From positions 310,001-374,000 of the forward strand of contig WBMQ01000006.1 of assembly GCA_016630905.1 (NCBI GenBank): a stretch of DNA of 64,000 nucleotides, in the 5' to 3' direction. Positions 12,568-23,520 of this stretch are shown here, in pieces. How positions within the stretch are numbered: the first letter of the stretch is position 1; every line of letters begins with the position of its first letter. The notes under the pieces are model-generated. The model did no database searches, had not been told where the DNA came from, and was given only the letters and a program-made list of their open reading frames with translations. Origin of the DNA: Capillidium heterosporum (taxonomy: Eukaryota; Entomophthoromycota; Entomophthoromycetes; Entomophthorales; Capillidiaceae). Position numbers and translations under genes: made by a program.

Positions 12568-14032
12568 ATTGCTTGTTGATTTCGTTGATAAAAAGAGATG
12601 GTTACGTAGAGTTTCATGTTTTTATCCTGATTTTGATGCTTTTTGTCAAAATCTCAAGATTAGATCATCCAATTATTTTGTATAGCTTGAAAGGTTGGTT
12701 GGCTGAAGCTCTAATAATCACATCGGTTGCTTGGTGACAAAATTAAGCTATTGGCTGGTAGTGACGGCATCCCTTAACTTTTTGATCAAGTGGTATGGGG
12801 TAAAGTCATTCAGATATCCAACAAACACGAAACTAAAATCCGTTTAGTAGGGATATAAATTTAGTGACGGTACAGATACATAAATAGTATGGAGCTTGCC
12901 AAAATTACAGATGTTAGGTAGAGCTATAACTTAAAGTACAGTCGGTATCGGATATCAAATGCCCTATCCCTAACTTGAAGTAAAAGCTATGGAACATAGG
13001 CAATACCTAACTTGAGAGTTGCACAATATGGAGGTAATCAATAGAAATCTTCGGTATAAAATAGATTGCTTCTATTGGCTACTTTTCAAATTGTGAATTT
13101 ATCCATATAGCTATCTTAAATATTTAGAACTCCAAAAGCTCTAATTTCGGTTTAGATGTCTTCAAAGGCAAAGGGTTCAACAGGCTTTACTTAAAAGCGG
13201 GATGACTACATTTGGCAAGTTTTTACGGCTTGTAGTGGTAGTATTCAGTTCCAGATGTCCTAAAATTCAATGTCGCTATGTTTTGTATATTGAATTTTTG
13301 CTAAACACCAATTGATCTAAAGATTGCTGAGGGTTGTAGTTCTAAAGGATTGTAAACAACATTGTCCAACTTTAAAACTTAAAAGATAAGTACACATCAA
13401 TTCAATGATCAGAGGTAATCTATATAAGTTAACATCACTCTGCATTCATATTTTGAATTGATTTATTGATAACGACAATCTCTTTAATTTCCATCATCCC
13501 AACTATATTCACTGGTGTCGAATTTTAGACCTGGGAATCTATTGAAGCACAGAATGCCTTCTATATTACTTGTACTCAATTTTTCAATAGAATGAAGGTT
13601 TAACTATATAATTGCAGCACTTGTTACTCCATCCTCTTTAGTAGAAAGTCTCCCAAATCCTAAATAAAAGAAATCTGGCAGTTGTCGAAATTTTGAAAGG
13701 GGACATACTCCAATAAAGAGCTTCCATAAATTGTTAACCTACTCCCTTGATATACTTTTAAATCTTCATCTGATCCGTTTTTGTAAGGGTCCACTAGCCA
13801 CAACTAAATCTTAACCCCACCTTAGTGTCCCAAGCGTTAACTCCATCCTTTCAAACTGGTTACTCGAGCAAACTCCTTAACATTTGAGAACATTAAAATG
13901 GTTATTTATCTTATCGATTTGGTTAATAAGCACGCTACCACTACAACTTTAAATTTAATGAAATACGAACAGTTATCACCTAGGTATTTAAATTGGAAAA
14001 GCTTTCCCTCTAATATGGACTAAGCAATTAAG
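12568..14032. other. intergenic, start of gene-poor block
   Basis: AT-rich sequence with no supported gene. The first 50 nt hold the leader of the dehydrogenase, with a short upstream ATG at about 12614 (minus strand) in another frame. Confidence 0.5.
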
Positions 14033-14227
14033 ATGAAGTTCAAAATTTGTAGTGCATTCCTACTTGTCATTTTAGTAGTTTTAGTGGAAGGTGTACCTCG
14101 AAGTGATCAACATCCAAGAAAATGTGGACCGCAAGGCTGCAAAGGCATAAAGAAATGTGATGTAAACAGCAAAGATTGCATTGCGCAAGGCAAAGCCCCA
14201 GCATCAGGAGTCGTTCATCGACCCTAA
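14033..14227 (+). CDS. small secreted Cys-rich peptide 1
   Basis: 64 residues from ATG at 14033. A strong signal peptide (MKFKICSAFLLVILVVLVEG) is followed by a basic mature peptide. The cysteines are spaced C-x4-C-K-G-x3-C-x6-C, exactly as in the peptide encoded at 38536-38805 on the other strand, and both also share Glu-x2-Pro and Gln-His before the first Cys. I take the two genes as paralogues. No known family comes to mind. The product should enter the secretory pathway and form two disulfides. In the +1 frame the sequence after the stop continues with DPNCQE, so a longer original C-terminus with another Cys is possible. Confidence 0.72.
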   Translation: MKFKICSAFLLVILVVLVEGVPRSDQHPRKCGPQGCKGIKKCDVNSKDCIAQGKAPASGVVHRP

Positions 14228-14834
14228 TTGCCAGGAATTACTATGGCGAAGATCGTGAAAAGCGAAAGTAGATACTTGCTACAGAAATAAATGGATTAGT
14301 TCCCACACATTTAATAAACCAGTTGTATTTTTTGCAGTTTCTATTTTTACTTCATTTGTACAGCACTAGGTTTAGATGCAGCTACTGCAACAAATACCAC
14401 CATGCAAATAAATTAATATTATTGACCTTTTAGATACAAATTATTTATATGGAAGTTGGGCATGGTAGTAAGAATTCAAACATAGGTATTATAGTAATAC
14501 TACCAAGCATATAGGTAAGTAGTGTTCTATCCACTTACATTAGATATATCAGTACCTCAACTTCTATAACGATCTTTACACTAAATTTTTAGGGATGGAT
14601 CTCTTAAATGTGGGATTGGTTTTTTGTTTACTGCCAATATTATACGATTGTATTATTTTCCTTATTTACTTTTGGGGTATATCGCTACAGAAATTTTCGA
14701 TTTAAATACTTGTAAATTTGAATGGATCTTGAATAGATACTCTCATAACTTGAAGATTGCATTATTTGAAGGTAACCAATAGAGGAATCTAATAAAGAAC
14801 TATATAACTTCTATTGGCTACTCCTTGAACTAGG
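14228..14834. other. intergenic, nothing recognised
   Basis: AT-rich, with no gene or repeat that I can support. Confidence 0.5.
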
Positions 14835-15066
14835 GACTCCAAACAAACCACTCCACAAACTAAGAATGACCATGCACCACCATCCATAGAATCAAGAAAA
14901 AGCTCTCAATCTGTCAATTTTCACTATGCTTGAATCTAGTAAGCTTTCTTGTATTATGTCAAAGTAAGCCGCAGGCTTCACTCTTGGTGGTGCTCTTCCA
15001 TCAATTCCTTTGAGTTTCAACCTTGCGACCATACTCTCCCTCAGAACTCAAAAACTTTGATTTCTC
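14835..15066 (-). pseudogene. decayed fragment of nuclear 18S rRNA gene
   Basis: Read on the minus strand, this 230-nt stretch follows the conserved 3' third of eukaryotic 18S rRNA. It begins GAGAAATCAAAGTTTTTG, continues through the universal AGTATGGTCGCAAGG and AAAGGAATTGATGGAAG, then GAAGCCTGCGGCTTA, ATTGACAGATTGAGAGC, TTTCTTGATTCTATGG and TGGTGGTGCATGG. Compared with the universal sequence known to me, about one base in seven differs, and most changes are G to A or C to T. Neither end continues into more rRNA. It is a dispersed relic, not a functional rDNA unit. Confidence 0.88.
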
Positions 15067-15440
15067 ACAAATACTAAAAAAATATAAGTATATGTTCCAA
15101 TTCTTAGTTGACATAATTTATAGTTAAGACTAATATGGTATCTACAAATTAAAGAATTATCAAATTATGTATTTATCTATACTACATTGGGAATTAAATT
15201 TGGCAATCTGGCTCAAATCCTAACCTAGTAATTTCTTGTCATTGGGTAAATAGTTTTTGTATAGCATTAATAACATATAATATATGTAAAAGCTCTATTT
15301 ATGGTGTATATAGTCATCTAAGCTTTCGTCTTGTTTAGACCGGCTCACTAAATATATATAATTTAAAAATAAGCCATCATCCCTTTACATGAGCTGAAAA
15401 GCATATAAGCGGCATTTTATGCTTCATCAACACCAAAAAA
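15067..15440. other. intergenic with TATA box for the next relic
   Basis: AT-rich. A CATATAAGC box at 15398-15407 lies about 40 nt upstream of the former start codon of the relic at 15441, the same spacing as at the intact family member. Confidence 0.4.
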
Positions 15441-15809
15441 ATAAGTATCACTGCCACCCTACCTTTCCTTGTAATCACCTTTGTACAATCCCTACATATG
15501 TTTAGTTCTTATTCAAATAAAGACAATGAGTTGTGATTCTTGAACAACTTCATCTAACCTCAAGCCAACTTTCTCATCAAGTATAATAATTTGGATCACA
15601 GGTCGATTAATCTTGGCAAACGAGAGTTTGTCTCCAAATTTATTCAAAATGCATCTATGTTTGGGTTAGCAAGTCTATTATTAAGAGCACTGAGAAAAAA
15701 TAGACTGATGAATTCAAGGCACAGAGTAGTGGAGGAGCCTGCACTGGAGATGCCTTGGGCTGTTCAACTAATTACCAGTATATCACCAGACTACAGATGT
15801 TTTAGCTAA
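15441..15809 (+). pseudogene. relic of the Lys-Arg secreted precursor family (copy B)
   Basis: In one frame from 15441 the translation aligns without gaps to the intact precursor at 26992. The hydrophobic start (ATLPFLVITFVQSLHMFSS) matches FLIPSSQALHLFSS. Downstream, PQANFL..K...LDHRSINLGKR matches PQFNSFAKRSILDHNLLNINKR, and FVSKFIQNAS matches LTSSFIRSLS. The start codon is ATA instead of ATG. A TGA replaces an Arg codon (15531-15533) and a TAA replaces a Gln codon (15552-15554). Downstream of the last stop the frame is open to 15809, with a C-terminus unlike the intact copy. A dead or dying paralogue. Confidence 0.75.
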
Positions 15810-16851
15810 AAACTTGAAGTAATTTATTTACTTACCTTTGAATATCAGCAAGATGGTTCGAATATATGATATCCTACAGAAAACTGATGGATATAAATAT
15901 AAATATGCAGTTTTCTTTGTAGCACATGCCTCGAAATTAATTTAGCTGCAAAAGTTTGATTGAGAATCATGCTTTTCATTTGAAATTCATACCAACAGCA
16001 CCTAGTTTCCTCAAATGAAGGAAGCTGGGAACAACTTTACTTAAAAGCCTAATGGTTTAAACCTTATGAGTAGGAGTTGCAATTTCGCTTGAAACAGGTT
16101 GAATTACTGCCGATTTCTTGGAGTGATTAAAGCTTACGGAGTTCTATCTTCGTGGATACCTCAAAGTACGTAGACTAAACTTATATGTGCTATAGCTATC
16201 TGCTACGTAAATATATCTAATAAGACTTACATATATCATATCTATTAATTTGTAGCCATCGATAGCCTGTATATATACTAACAAACAATTTTCATGTTTA
16301 ATTGATTCCATCACCAAATATAACAGAAATGTTTTGGGAAGCGCTGATTGGAATTCGAAATTAGATGCGCTATACCTCTATTATAAGCTTGACAACAGTG
16401 CAAGAAAATTGAAATGTGAAGGGTTCAGTAAATGGAATAGTTTATCTACTATATGTAATGATTCCTAAGCCAAACTATTAAAACCACCTCTTCAAGACGG
16501 GATCTGTTATTCAAAGGCTGCTAATATGGTGGAAATCCTATTGTTTCCTCCATTTTGACTTTTTAAGCCATATTCTTGTATAAGCTAAACTCAAATGCCC
16601 CATGTTGGTCCAAACAAAGGGAGCTCAATATCGAAAATTGGCTTTACAATTGATAGGCTTAGTCTAGATCCAACTTGATAATATTCTTATCACAAAGTAC
16701 ATGGTCTTTATAAGACACTGCTATATACAATTTCTTTAAAAAATAAAAAATCTCAGCAAAAAGCAGTTTTAAAAGCCTTAGAATTGATATATAAACGAAA
16801 TTTCAAACTTCAACTTTACAAACCCAGCCTCTAACCAACAGGCAATCAAAT
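15810..16851. other. intergenic
   Basis: AT-rich. Only a TATA box near 16785 (GATATATAAAC), upstream of the relic at 16852, is worth noting. Confidence 0.45.
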
Positions 16852-17040
16852 ATGAAACTCATCGCCGTTTAATCCTTTCACTGCTTTGATTCCAACTCAG
16901 GTGAAAAAGGTGAATTGAGATCTCCATTCAGCCCTATCTAATCCCAGCTCAAGCAATTCGCCTTGGATAGTCTCGAAAGCTGTAGGCTACGCAGCAGAAT
17001 AAACGAGTGTTGATCTTCAGCTTCCTCCGAAACTTAATCG
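16852..17040 (+). pseudogene. relic of the Lys-Arg secreted precursor family (copy C)
   Basis: It starts MKLIAV and then hits TAA; reading one base back gives MKLIAV-LILSLL, so the signal peptide has lost a base near 16868. In the starting frame, CFDSNSGEKGELRSPFSPI-stop-SQLKQFALDS lines up residue for residue with LFSSSPSQENGLRSLFDRI-Q-PQFNSFAKRS of the intact gene, with the stop (TAA) at the Gln position. Further stops follow. A TATA box lies about 65 nt upstream. The gene is clearly decayed. Confidence 0.65.
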
Positions 17041-18166
17041 GTTCAACGGTAGAAAGGGAGAAGGGCCCCAAGCTCAACAACACCTACTACCAATCCAGTT
17101 ATAAATAGTTTTATATCTTCGAATCTAACCTTCACTTTTTAATAGATTACATGTTGCATTTATTTAAAGTCATTTTTTACATTAAAAGGTGAAGCACGCA
17201 CTTAATGTTTAGCAGTAGCCTTTGCTTTGGATATTAGGTATACGCTTGCCTCTATTTTTTCTATGAAATACTCTAAGATACTAATCATTTTTAGTTTTGA
17301 TATATCGATGTGACTTGAATATTCAGCAATTGCAAAACTCTTCAACTATTAAAGGTTTGTTGTAGAGCAAACTTTAACAGAGCACTTTGGATAGGAAGGT
17401 AGCTAGGTTTTCATATACACAATAAATGCAAGGAAACATTTGGATAATGTAAAAGTATTTACGTTGTGGTGCTAAGCAGAAAAGTCCTATCATACGATAC
17501 ATACCGGACTCAGAAATATAGAAATTAGATATATATACAAGTTTTACGTATATAAATATACAGTTTAGGTTTTAATAAATTGATGCCCATGGTAGTAGAA
17601 TTTTCTAGGTACCCAGTCACCCCAAGGATCTGGTAGCAATCCAGTTGTTACGATTCAAGCTATTTATACTTGGGAGAGAATCTAATTACATCTGTAATAT
17701 AATAGAAAGTGAATATAATATTAATTCAGTTGATAATACAAGCTGTAGATAACTAGTACCATAAATATATATAGAATCAAAAGGTAGATTATGTAAGCTT
17801 GAATTCAAATGGATTCTAAGTAACTATATATAATAGGTCTCAAATTTGATCTATATGTTTATCAGTTGTATGCTATCTATTAAAGCTTACAAGCATCATC
17901 AAAGCAACTAGATTTAATGCTTGAAAATTTTGGTCAAAACTCTAAAGTTTAGGCTTGATTGAGTTCCGTTCAGAGGATACCTTTGGCATATTATTATTAT
18001 ATCTAATGGAAGGCTTTATATTCAGGTTGAAATCGAGTCTCTATATTCCACTTTACGTTTTAGTCTGTTGCCAGTCAAATGTATTCTATTTTGAAAGTGA
18101 TAAAAGCCTCCACCTTAACTAACTCCCTGGAATCAATAGTAATTCGAGCCTAATTGTAGATCAGCT
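17041..18166. other. intergenic
   Basis: AT-rich, no supported feature. Confidence 0.45.
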
Positions 18167-18350
18167 CTACTTGCTGAGGTCCAATATTTTGTAGTTAAAG
18201 GTACTGCGCTTAATGAAGGAGTTGAACTGGGATCAGGAAGCATTGAAAAGAGATTTCAAACTGCTTGCCTTGGCTTGAATTGAAATTGATGAGGTTCAAA
18301 GATTGGATGATCACAGCTAAGAGGAAGGATAAGGTGGCAACTAGCTTCAT
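18167..18350 (-). pseudogene. relic of the Lys-Arg secreted precursor family (copy D)
   Basis: ATG at 18350 begins a good signal peptide (MKLVATLSFLLAVIIQSL). After NFNSSQ the frame shifts by one base; the shifted frame reads SLKSLFNAS-stop-SQFNSFIKRS, matching GLRSLFDRI-Q-PQFNSFAKRS of the intact copy, then NYKILDLSK-stop (AAG TAG). The stop at the Gln position is TGA here. A TATATATTT-type box lies upstream at about 18391-18402. Decayed paralogue on the opposite strand from copies B and C. Confidence 0.7.
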
Positions 18351-20097
18351 ATTTGAGTTTATAAGGCTGATAAAGTTTAAACACTATTTTATATATTTAC
18401 CAAAGGATTTATTCAACTGCATTTAAAGAACCAATTTAAAATTATATATATATTGTGCAAGGTAGTGTGATATGAACGCCATCCACTTGCTACAAAAAAT
18501 TTAGTTGTGAACTGAATAACTTTCTAAAATTGATATAGCTTCTAGTCAAGCATTTCATCCATTTAGATGTATTGAATTCATTATTAATTTCCAAGTATTC
18601 CAAGACGTATGAGATGGAGAGCAGTAGAATTTGCATACTACCGATGAACTACATTAGAAAAAGAATAGTTTACATTCACTTGAAAATTTACGATAAGATC
18701 GTAATAGTAGATAGTGACTATTATAAAATAGAACTAATGTATTTTTGAATTTTCAAAGGCCTTTATTGAAAGAGAATCGGGATACAGTCCATCTAATTAA
18801 AGTTTCCAAGCCTAAAACTTTAAATATGCTAGCCACATCTGTTCACAAAACTTGTTTGATATAAAATAATTCGTTGATCTATATATGATATCACTAAATA
18901 TAGACAATGTATCGGTAATAATATATGATTTACAAGTTAAGTCTTCCTACTAAGAGTCGTCTCTATGATAATGCTATATAAAGATATTAAAAGTAATGAT
19001 GGATTTTAATATATCGAAACTTATCTTTAATTGGATGGGATATATGTCTATTATTTTTTAATTTTTACCATTTAGAATGATATAGTGAAAAATTCAATAT
19101 AATTAAAACGATAGTAAATTGAGCTTACAATATCAATAAACCGTGACACGTTTAGCAGAGTATTAGTTTCAAAGTAGAGTATTTAACTTTAAAAATCGCA
19201 TTATAAAACTGGATATCTTTAATATCTTATCACTTCAAAAATTATTGATAGTAAACCACTTTCGATTCGACTCAGATTTCCAACTCCTGTCAGTAAAACC
19301 TAAAAGAATGGGCCATATAAATCGAAACTGAACTATAACTTCGTTTGATGGAAAGCTATAGGTAACTAAGCAATAAGTAGTAAGTAGTAATTGGTGAAAG
19401 TACCATTGTAAACTTAGGAACTGATACGGTTTATAATGATATATGCTAATATTTCATTTGAAAGGTTTTTATTCCAACTTCAATTTTCAAGCTAAATAAG
19501 ACAAAAGCTAAAATAAAAGATATAGATATATATTTTATCTTTAAAAACTAGTTTGATAGACTTTGCCTAGTATCTCAATATCGAACTGAGACAGTTGAGA
19601 AAACCTCCACCTTAGTACGCTAATTTAGGAATTTTTATTGAAAGGCATCGCACTGCAAGTTAACACTGGAACTGAGATGGATTCCTCTATCTCTGGTATC
19701 AAGTACGATAGGCTCATCAAACACTTTTAGAGTAGCCTAATTTCCCTACCACTAGTACCACGAACCAAAGCCTATCACCACCATCCTGCATTTGTCTTCT
19801 CAAAGTCTTTTATATTCCTAATTTAATAGGTTCAAAGCAAGATGTAAATCAACTTCCACTTACTTAAAGTCGACAGTTTATGATTGATAATACAATGTTT
19901 ACTGCTAATGAGCATATGAAATTGACCTATACTATCGTCTAAATTAATTTCAAAAAATGATATATTATATACTTTTTGTTTACTAGATCAACATCTCTAT
20001 CCATTCAGTTTGATAGCTCTATAAAGTGATTGCCAAATCCGAGATTAGTAATCCGATTCAAGCTCCCGAGACTCACTAGCTAGAGTTGGTGAGACTC
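18351..20097. other. intergenic
   Basis: AT-rich. A minus-strand TATA box near 19810 followed by a short hydrophobic reading frame (about 19780) could be another worn relic, but I cannot align it. Confidence 0.4.
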
Positions 20098-20537
20098 TTA
20101 AGCATTACGGCCATAGATGTTATAGAAAACATGAGCTGGATCACTACCTTTACTGGTGGTAAGAAAGCTGCGTTTATCGGATTTGGGCTTAGTATTCAGG
20201 TTGAGTTTGTCAAAAGAATCAGCTAAATGGCGTTTTTCAAGCTGTAAACCGTTAACATCATCAAATATATCTAGGATTTTTTCACCTCTTGCTTTTTCTT
20301 TTCAGTATCATACCTGAGTGTAGGTAAGTTTCGAACAAAGTTGCATGTTAACTCCTACTTTCTTAGGTTCAATATTTTGTGACCAACTTTACTGCTCTTG
20401 GCTAGGAAGTTGACTTGGGATGGCATGACGTTGGATATGGACCTTGGATCACTATTTTGACTTGAATTGGAACCGATGAAATCCAAGGATCGAATACTTG
20501 CGCCTAAGAGGAGAGGCAGGGTAGTTTCGAGTTTCAC
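20098..20537 (-). pseudogene. longer member of the Lys-Arg precursor family, probably broken (copy E)
   Basis: From 20537 the translation starts at GTG (the ATG position of the family): -KLETTLPLLLGASIRSL, a signal-like start, then SLDFIGSNSSQ..R..PSQVNFLAKS, alignable with the intact copy. ILNLRK-TAG-ELTCNFVRNL then matches LLNINKRGLTSSFIRSL, so the TAG sits on the Arg of a Lys-Arg site. After a run of six A, a frame change leads to a 55-residue open stretch with two more Lys-Arg sites (LQLEKRHLADSF, KPKSDKRSFLTTS), ending IYGRNA at 20098. An intron from the TAG (GTAGGA) to AGCAAG would also join these parts, but the intron would then be made of family-homologous coding sequence. I favour a pseudogene. 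Confidence 0.6.
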
Positions 20538-22920
20538 TAACTATCGATAAGCTTAAGCTGCACCTCATGGACTAATGCAAAGCTTTGTGTAGCCATAACT
20601 TGCTTCAAAAAGATGTGTTTTATAGGCCTCGAATAAACTATATTATAACTAGCTATTTGAACTACTTTGTAGCGCATCCAGCTTGTAATTTTGAATGTAG
20701 TTTGAGATCGACCCTTTTGATTCAAACTTTGATTGCTAGCTCTCCAACAACCATAAGCCTTTACATCATTTTTATTCAATTGAGTAAATTTGCTGACTAA
20801 CGAACAAGCTACTATTTGAAAGTAGCTCACAATGACACTACAATTTGAAGCTTTCAAAGGTTTGTAATGTGAATAGCAGAAGTTTATATGATGTAAATTA
20901 ACGAGATATAATAAGAATAGGGGAGAAAGTTTCAAACTGAGTAATAAGAGAACTCAGCTTTATCCAAGAGGGGTTAAAACCTCCTACTGTACAAATAAGT
21001 ATACTGCAGAAACGTCTTTTACCGTCGATTGTACCTAACCCAAAACGCAGGTGCTAAACCCCACAATTCTATCTACTTCTAAGCTCCTTTTCCCAGATAC
21101 CTAAAGCGGCATCTAGATACATATCCTTATACCAACAGCTTTTGAATATTGCTGAGAAAGCTGTAGGCTCTACATAGTCTATAAAAATTATCTACATGAA
21201 GCAACGCTACTAACTGTTAAAAAATGCTCCCATACGTTTGTATAGATTTAAAATAGGCCACCTTTAAGGCTAATTTATCCTGTCCTTTAAATTATCAGTT
21301 AGCTTGAAAAGCCTTATCCAAGAGCATCTGGTAAACATCACCTGAAAAACATAAATCCAAATGTCGGAAGTTACAAAGTATTTTACCCTGCCCCTTAGGT
21401 ATACAAGCTAAATTATAATCATAATATAGCTACAGATAAGTAATTTTTGCGCTACAAGGCAATAAAGCCTATAATAAGATTATACATTTTGGAATGACTA
21501 ATATATTTAGAACCTTGCCTATAATTAGGTAGGAATTTAAGAGTTTCTTTGTTTGTGTGGGTACTTGGACTACCAATCTAAATTTTGATTTCAACACAAC
21601 CCATTTATTGGAAAACAACTTCAGTTTGATATGCTTTCAAATATATATAAGTTGGCGAAAAAGTAGTCTTAAATATAAAGACAACGACAAATAACTTGCT
21701 TTATAGTATCGTTACTCTATACTACAACATGTATGTACGCACTTTGATGAGTAAGTTGTTAAATATAAAGCTTAAAATCTCGCACTGCTTCTGTTCGAAT
21801 TTGCCATCCATTTTTTCATATAGTATAGTTGGATAATAGCGTGGGATTAATCCGAATGGAAATGGCGGTAAATTTAGTATTATTAGGTTGCTGACGTCAA
21901 AGCTTTAACTATTCTACCCGCCACAAAACTATAATAGAATCAAAAGTCTGATACAAATGAATATTATTAGGTTAACAAATACGCCTACTATATGAGTATA
22001 TAATATACAGATACTTTAGAAATAATTTTTAGTGATACTAAGTAGGGTAGACACGAATATGTTGTAAAAGATCTAGAGAAACTAATTTATATCCAACCAC
22101 TTAAATTTGGGTCCTGCCTTTATAGTTAAACCCCATTTTGATAGGAATGTATGAGTAAAACTGGTGAAACTAGCTCTACTTATGCCTTCACCACTGCAAA
22201 CCTACTCCTCTAAACGCGATTGGTAGCGAACCTTACTAAATTGGGTAACGCCAGTCTTTCTCCATCTGCAATGTTGCTGATCAACGATGAGTCTCAGGAT
22301 TTAAAACTGTGATCGACACAGCAATGACTAAACAGTTGTTTTCGAGAGACACCTTTTATATTCAAAGCCCACGATTTATTTTTAGAAAACGTTGCCCTGC
22401 CAACCTTTTTGGCAGTGTAAGTATCGATTTTCGAATCGTTTCCATGTAAGTTAGGTCAAATTAGCTGGAAACTTTAGATACAATGGAATATAGTTATGAA
22501 ACACACACATATATATAGTGTAGACTTCTCTATATGATAGTGGATATATAATATACTCATAACTTAGTTTTCTACCGTATATGCTTGGTAGCTGTTGGAA
22601 TTAGATACGTTTAGGGAAATATCCACTCCTAAAATTTATTTACAATTGTCTCAAATAAACTAGTTGCTACCCTTTTTATTACACACACATTTATATCTAG
22701 AAACATATACATGTAGGTGCTAATTTATTCTTTAAAGCTCTGCTGGCTATTGAGTTGCTACAACAGACGGTTATATAAATAGGGATTGAAACTTGCTGAA
22801 AAAGCCTCATCAACTTTATCGAAGGAATTTTACCTAAAAAAACTATTAAACGACCTTATAACACCTTAATACTTGCTATATATAAACTTAATATGAGTAA
22901 AGATCCAAGTATGCAGTTAA
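20538..22920. other. intergenic with weak ORFs
   Basis: AT-rich. It holds a 132-codon minus frame (20935-20537) without ATG and a 53-codon + frame at 22150-22308 interrupted by TAA; I call neither. A TATATAAAC box lies at about 22878, upstream of the zinc-finger gene. Confidence 0.4.
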
Positions 22921-23520
22921 CCTGGCACTACAACTGCTTCAATTCAGATACTAAGCCCTTCCAACCCAAGCTTAAGCCCTATATCGGCATTCGATACCTG
23001 CTCATTTGACAATTTATCTTCCTGTCATCTAACCCCATTACCCCCAAAGCTACCTAAAATTTACACTATAGACGACTATAATCCACCTCAAAGCTGCTAC
23101 CGTGACTCTTACAAGCCACCCTCCACACAAAAGCTTACGAACTTCACTTCAAATACCAAATCCACGCTCTTTAGCATTCCCTACCTTCTAAACCCAATCA
23201 TCAACCACCAAACTCAAAACTGTACGCCCTATCGATCCAGCCCCGTCATCCATACCGAAGAGCACCTCAAAAAGTCTTCTAAAAAGAACAAGGTGCAGTA
23301 TAATATGAGCTCCAACATAACAGTAATGACAGTAAATGGAACGAAAAAACGTCATAGACGAAAGCAAAGTGAGATTGACCGCAGGTATAGCTGCCTATTT
23401 CCTGGCTGCAGCAAGGCCTACGGAACTCTAAGTCATTTAAATTGCCACATAGTAAGTTACAGCCACGGTAAAAAACGTAAAGCTAAGGAGTTATACAAGA
23501 GGTGTAATAGTGATATATAA
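22921..23520 (+). CDS. Con7-like C2H2 zinc-finger protein, start unresolved
   Basis: The frame is open for 200 codons (22921-23520). The last 50 residues hold one C2H2 finger, YSCLFPGCSKAYGTLSHLNC followed by H-x5-H-G, with basic flanks (KKRHRRKQSEIDRR; HGKKRKAKELYKR). The KAYGTLxHLNxH core is the signature of the fungal Con7/Cos1 group of DNA-binding regulators. The 120 residues upstream are Ser/Pro/Asn/Thr-rich, as in activators, but contain no ATG until 23305. A TATA box at 22878 and an ATG at 22893 (frame 0) suggest that the first exon lies just upstream, but no clean GT..AG pair joins the frames. The options are an unseen intron, a base error, or translation from 23305 giving about 71 residues. 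Confidence 0.62.
   Translation, partial: PGTTTASIQILSPSNPSLSPISAFDTCSFDNLSSCHLTPLPPKLPKIYTIDDYNPPQSCYRDSYKPPSTQKLTNFTSNTKSTLFSIPYLLNPIINHQTQNCTPYRSSPVIHTEEHLKKSSKKNKVQYNMSSNITVMTVNGTKKRHRRKQSEIDRRYSCLFPGCSKAYGTLSHLNCHIVSYSHGKKRKAKELYKRCNSDI

Noticed and set aside
15591-15809. Independent ORF starting LDHRSINLGKR
   Set aside because: It is the open tail of precursor relic B, not a gene of its own.
20537-20935. 132-codon minus ORF with signal-like LKLSPLFLLYLV start
   Set aside because: Starts at TTG, no TATA box, composition outside the first 20 residues looks random, and it does not align with the precursor family.
22150-22308. Frame MSKTGETSSTYAFTTANLLL, TAA, then TRLVANLTKLGNASL
   Set aside because: Protein-like on both sides of a stop, but no homologue in the window, no promoter and no family; could be a relic but unsupported.
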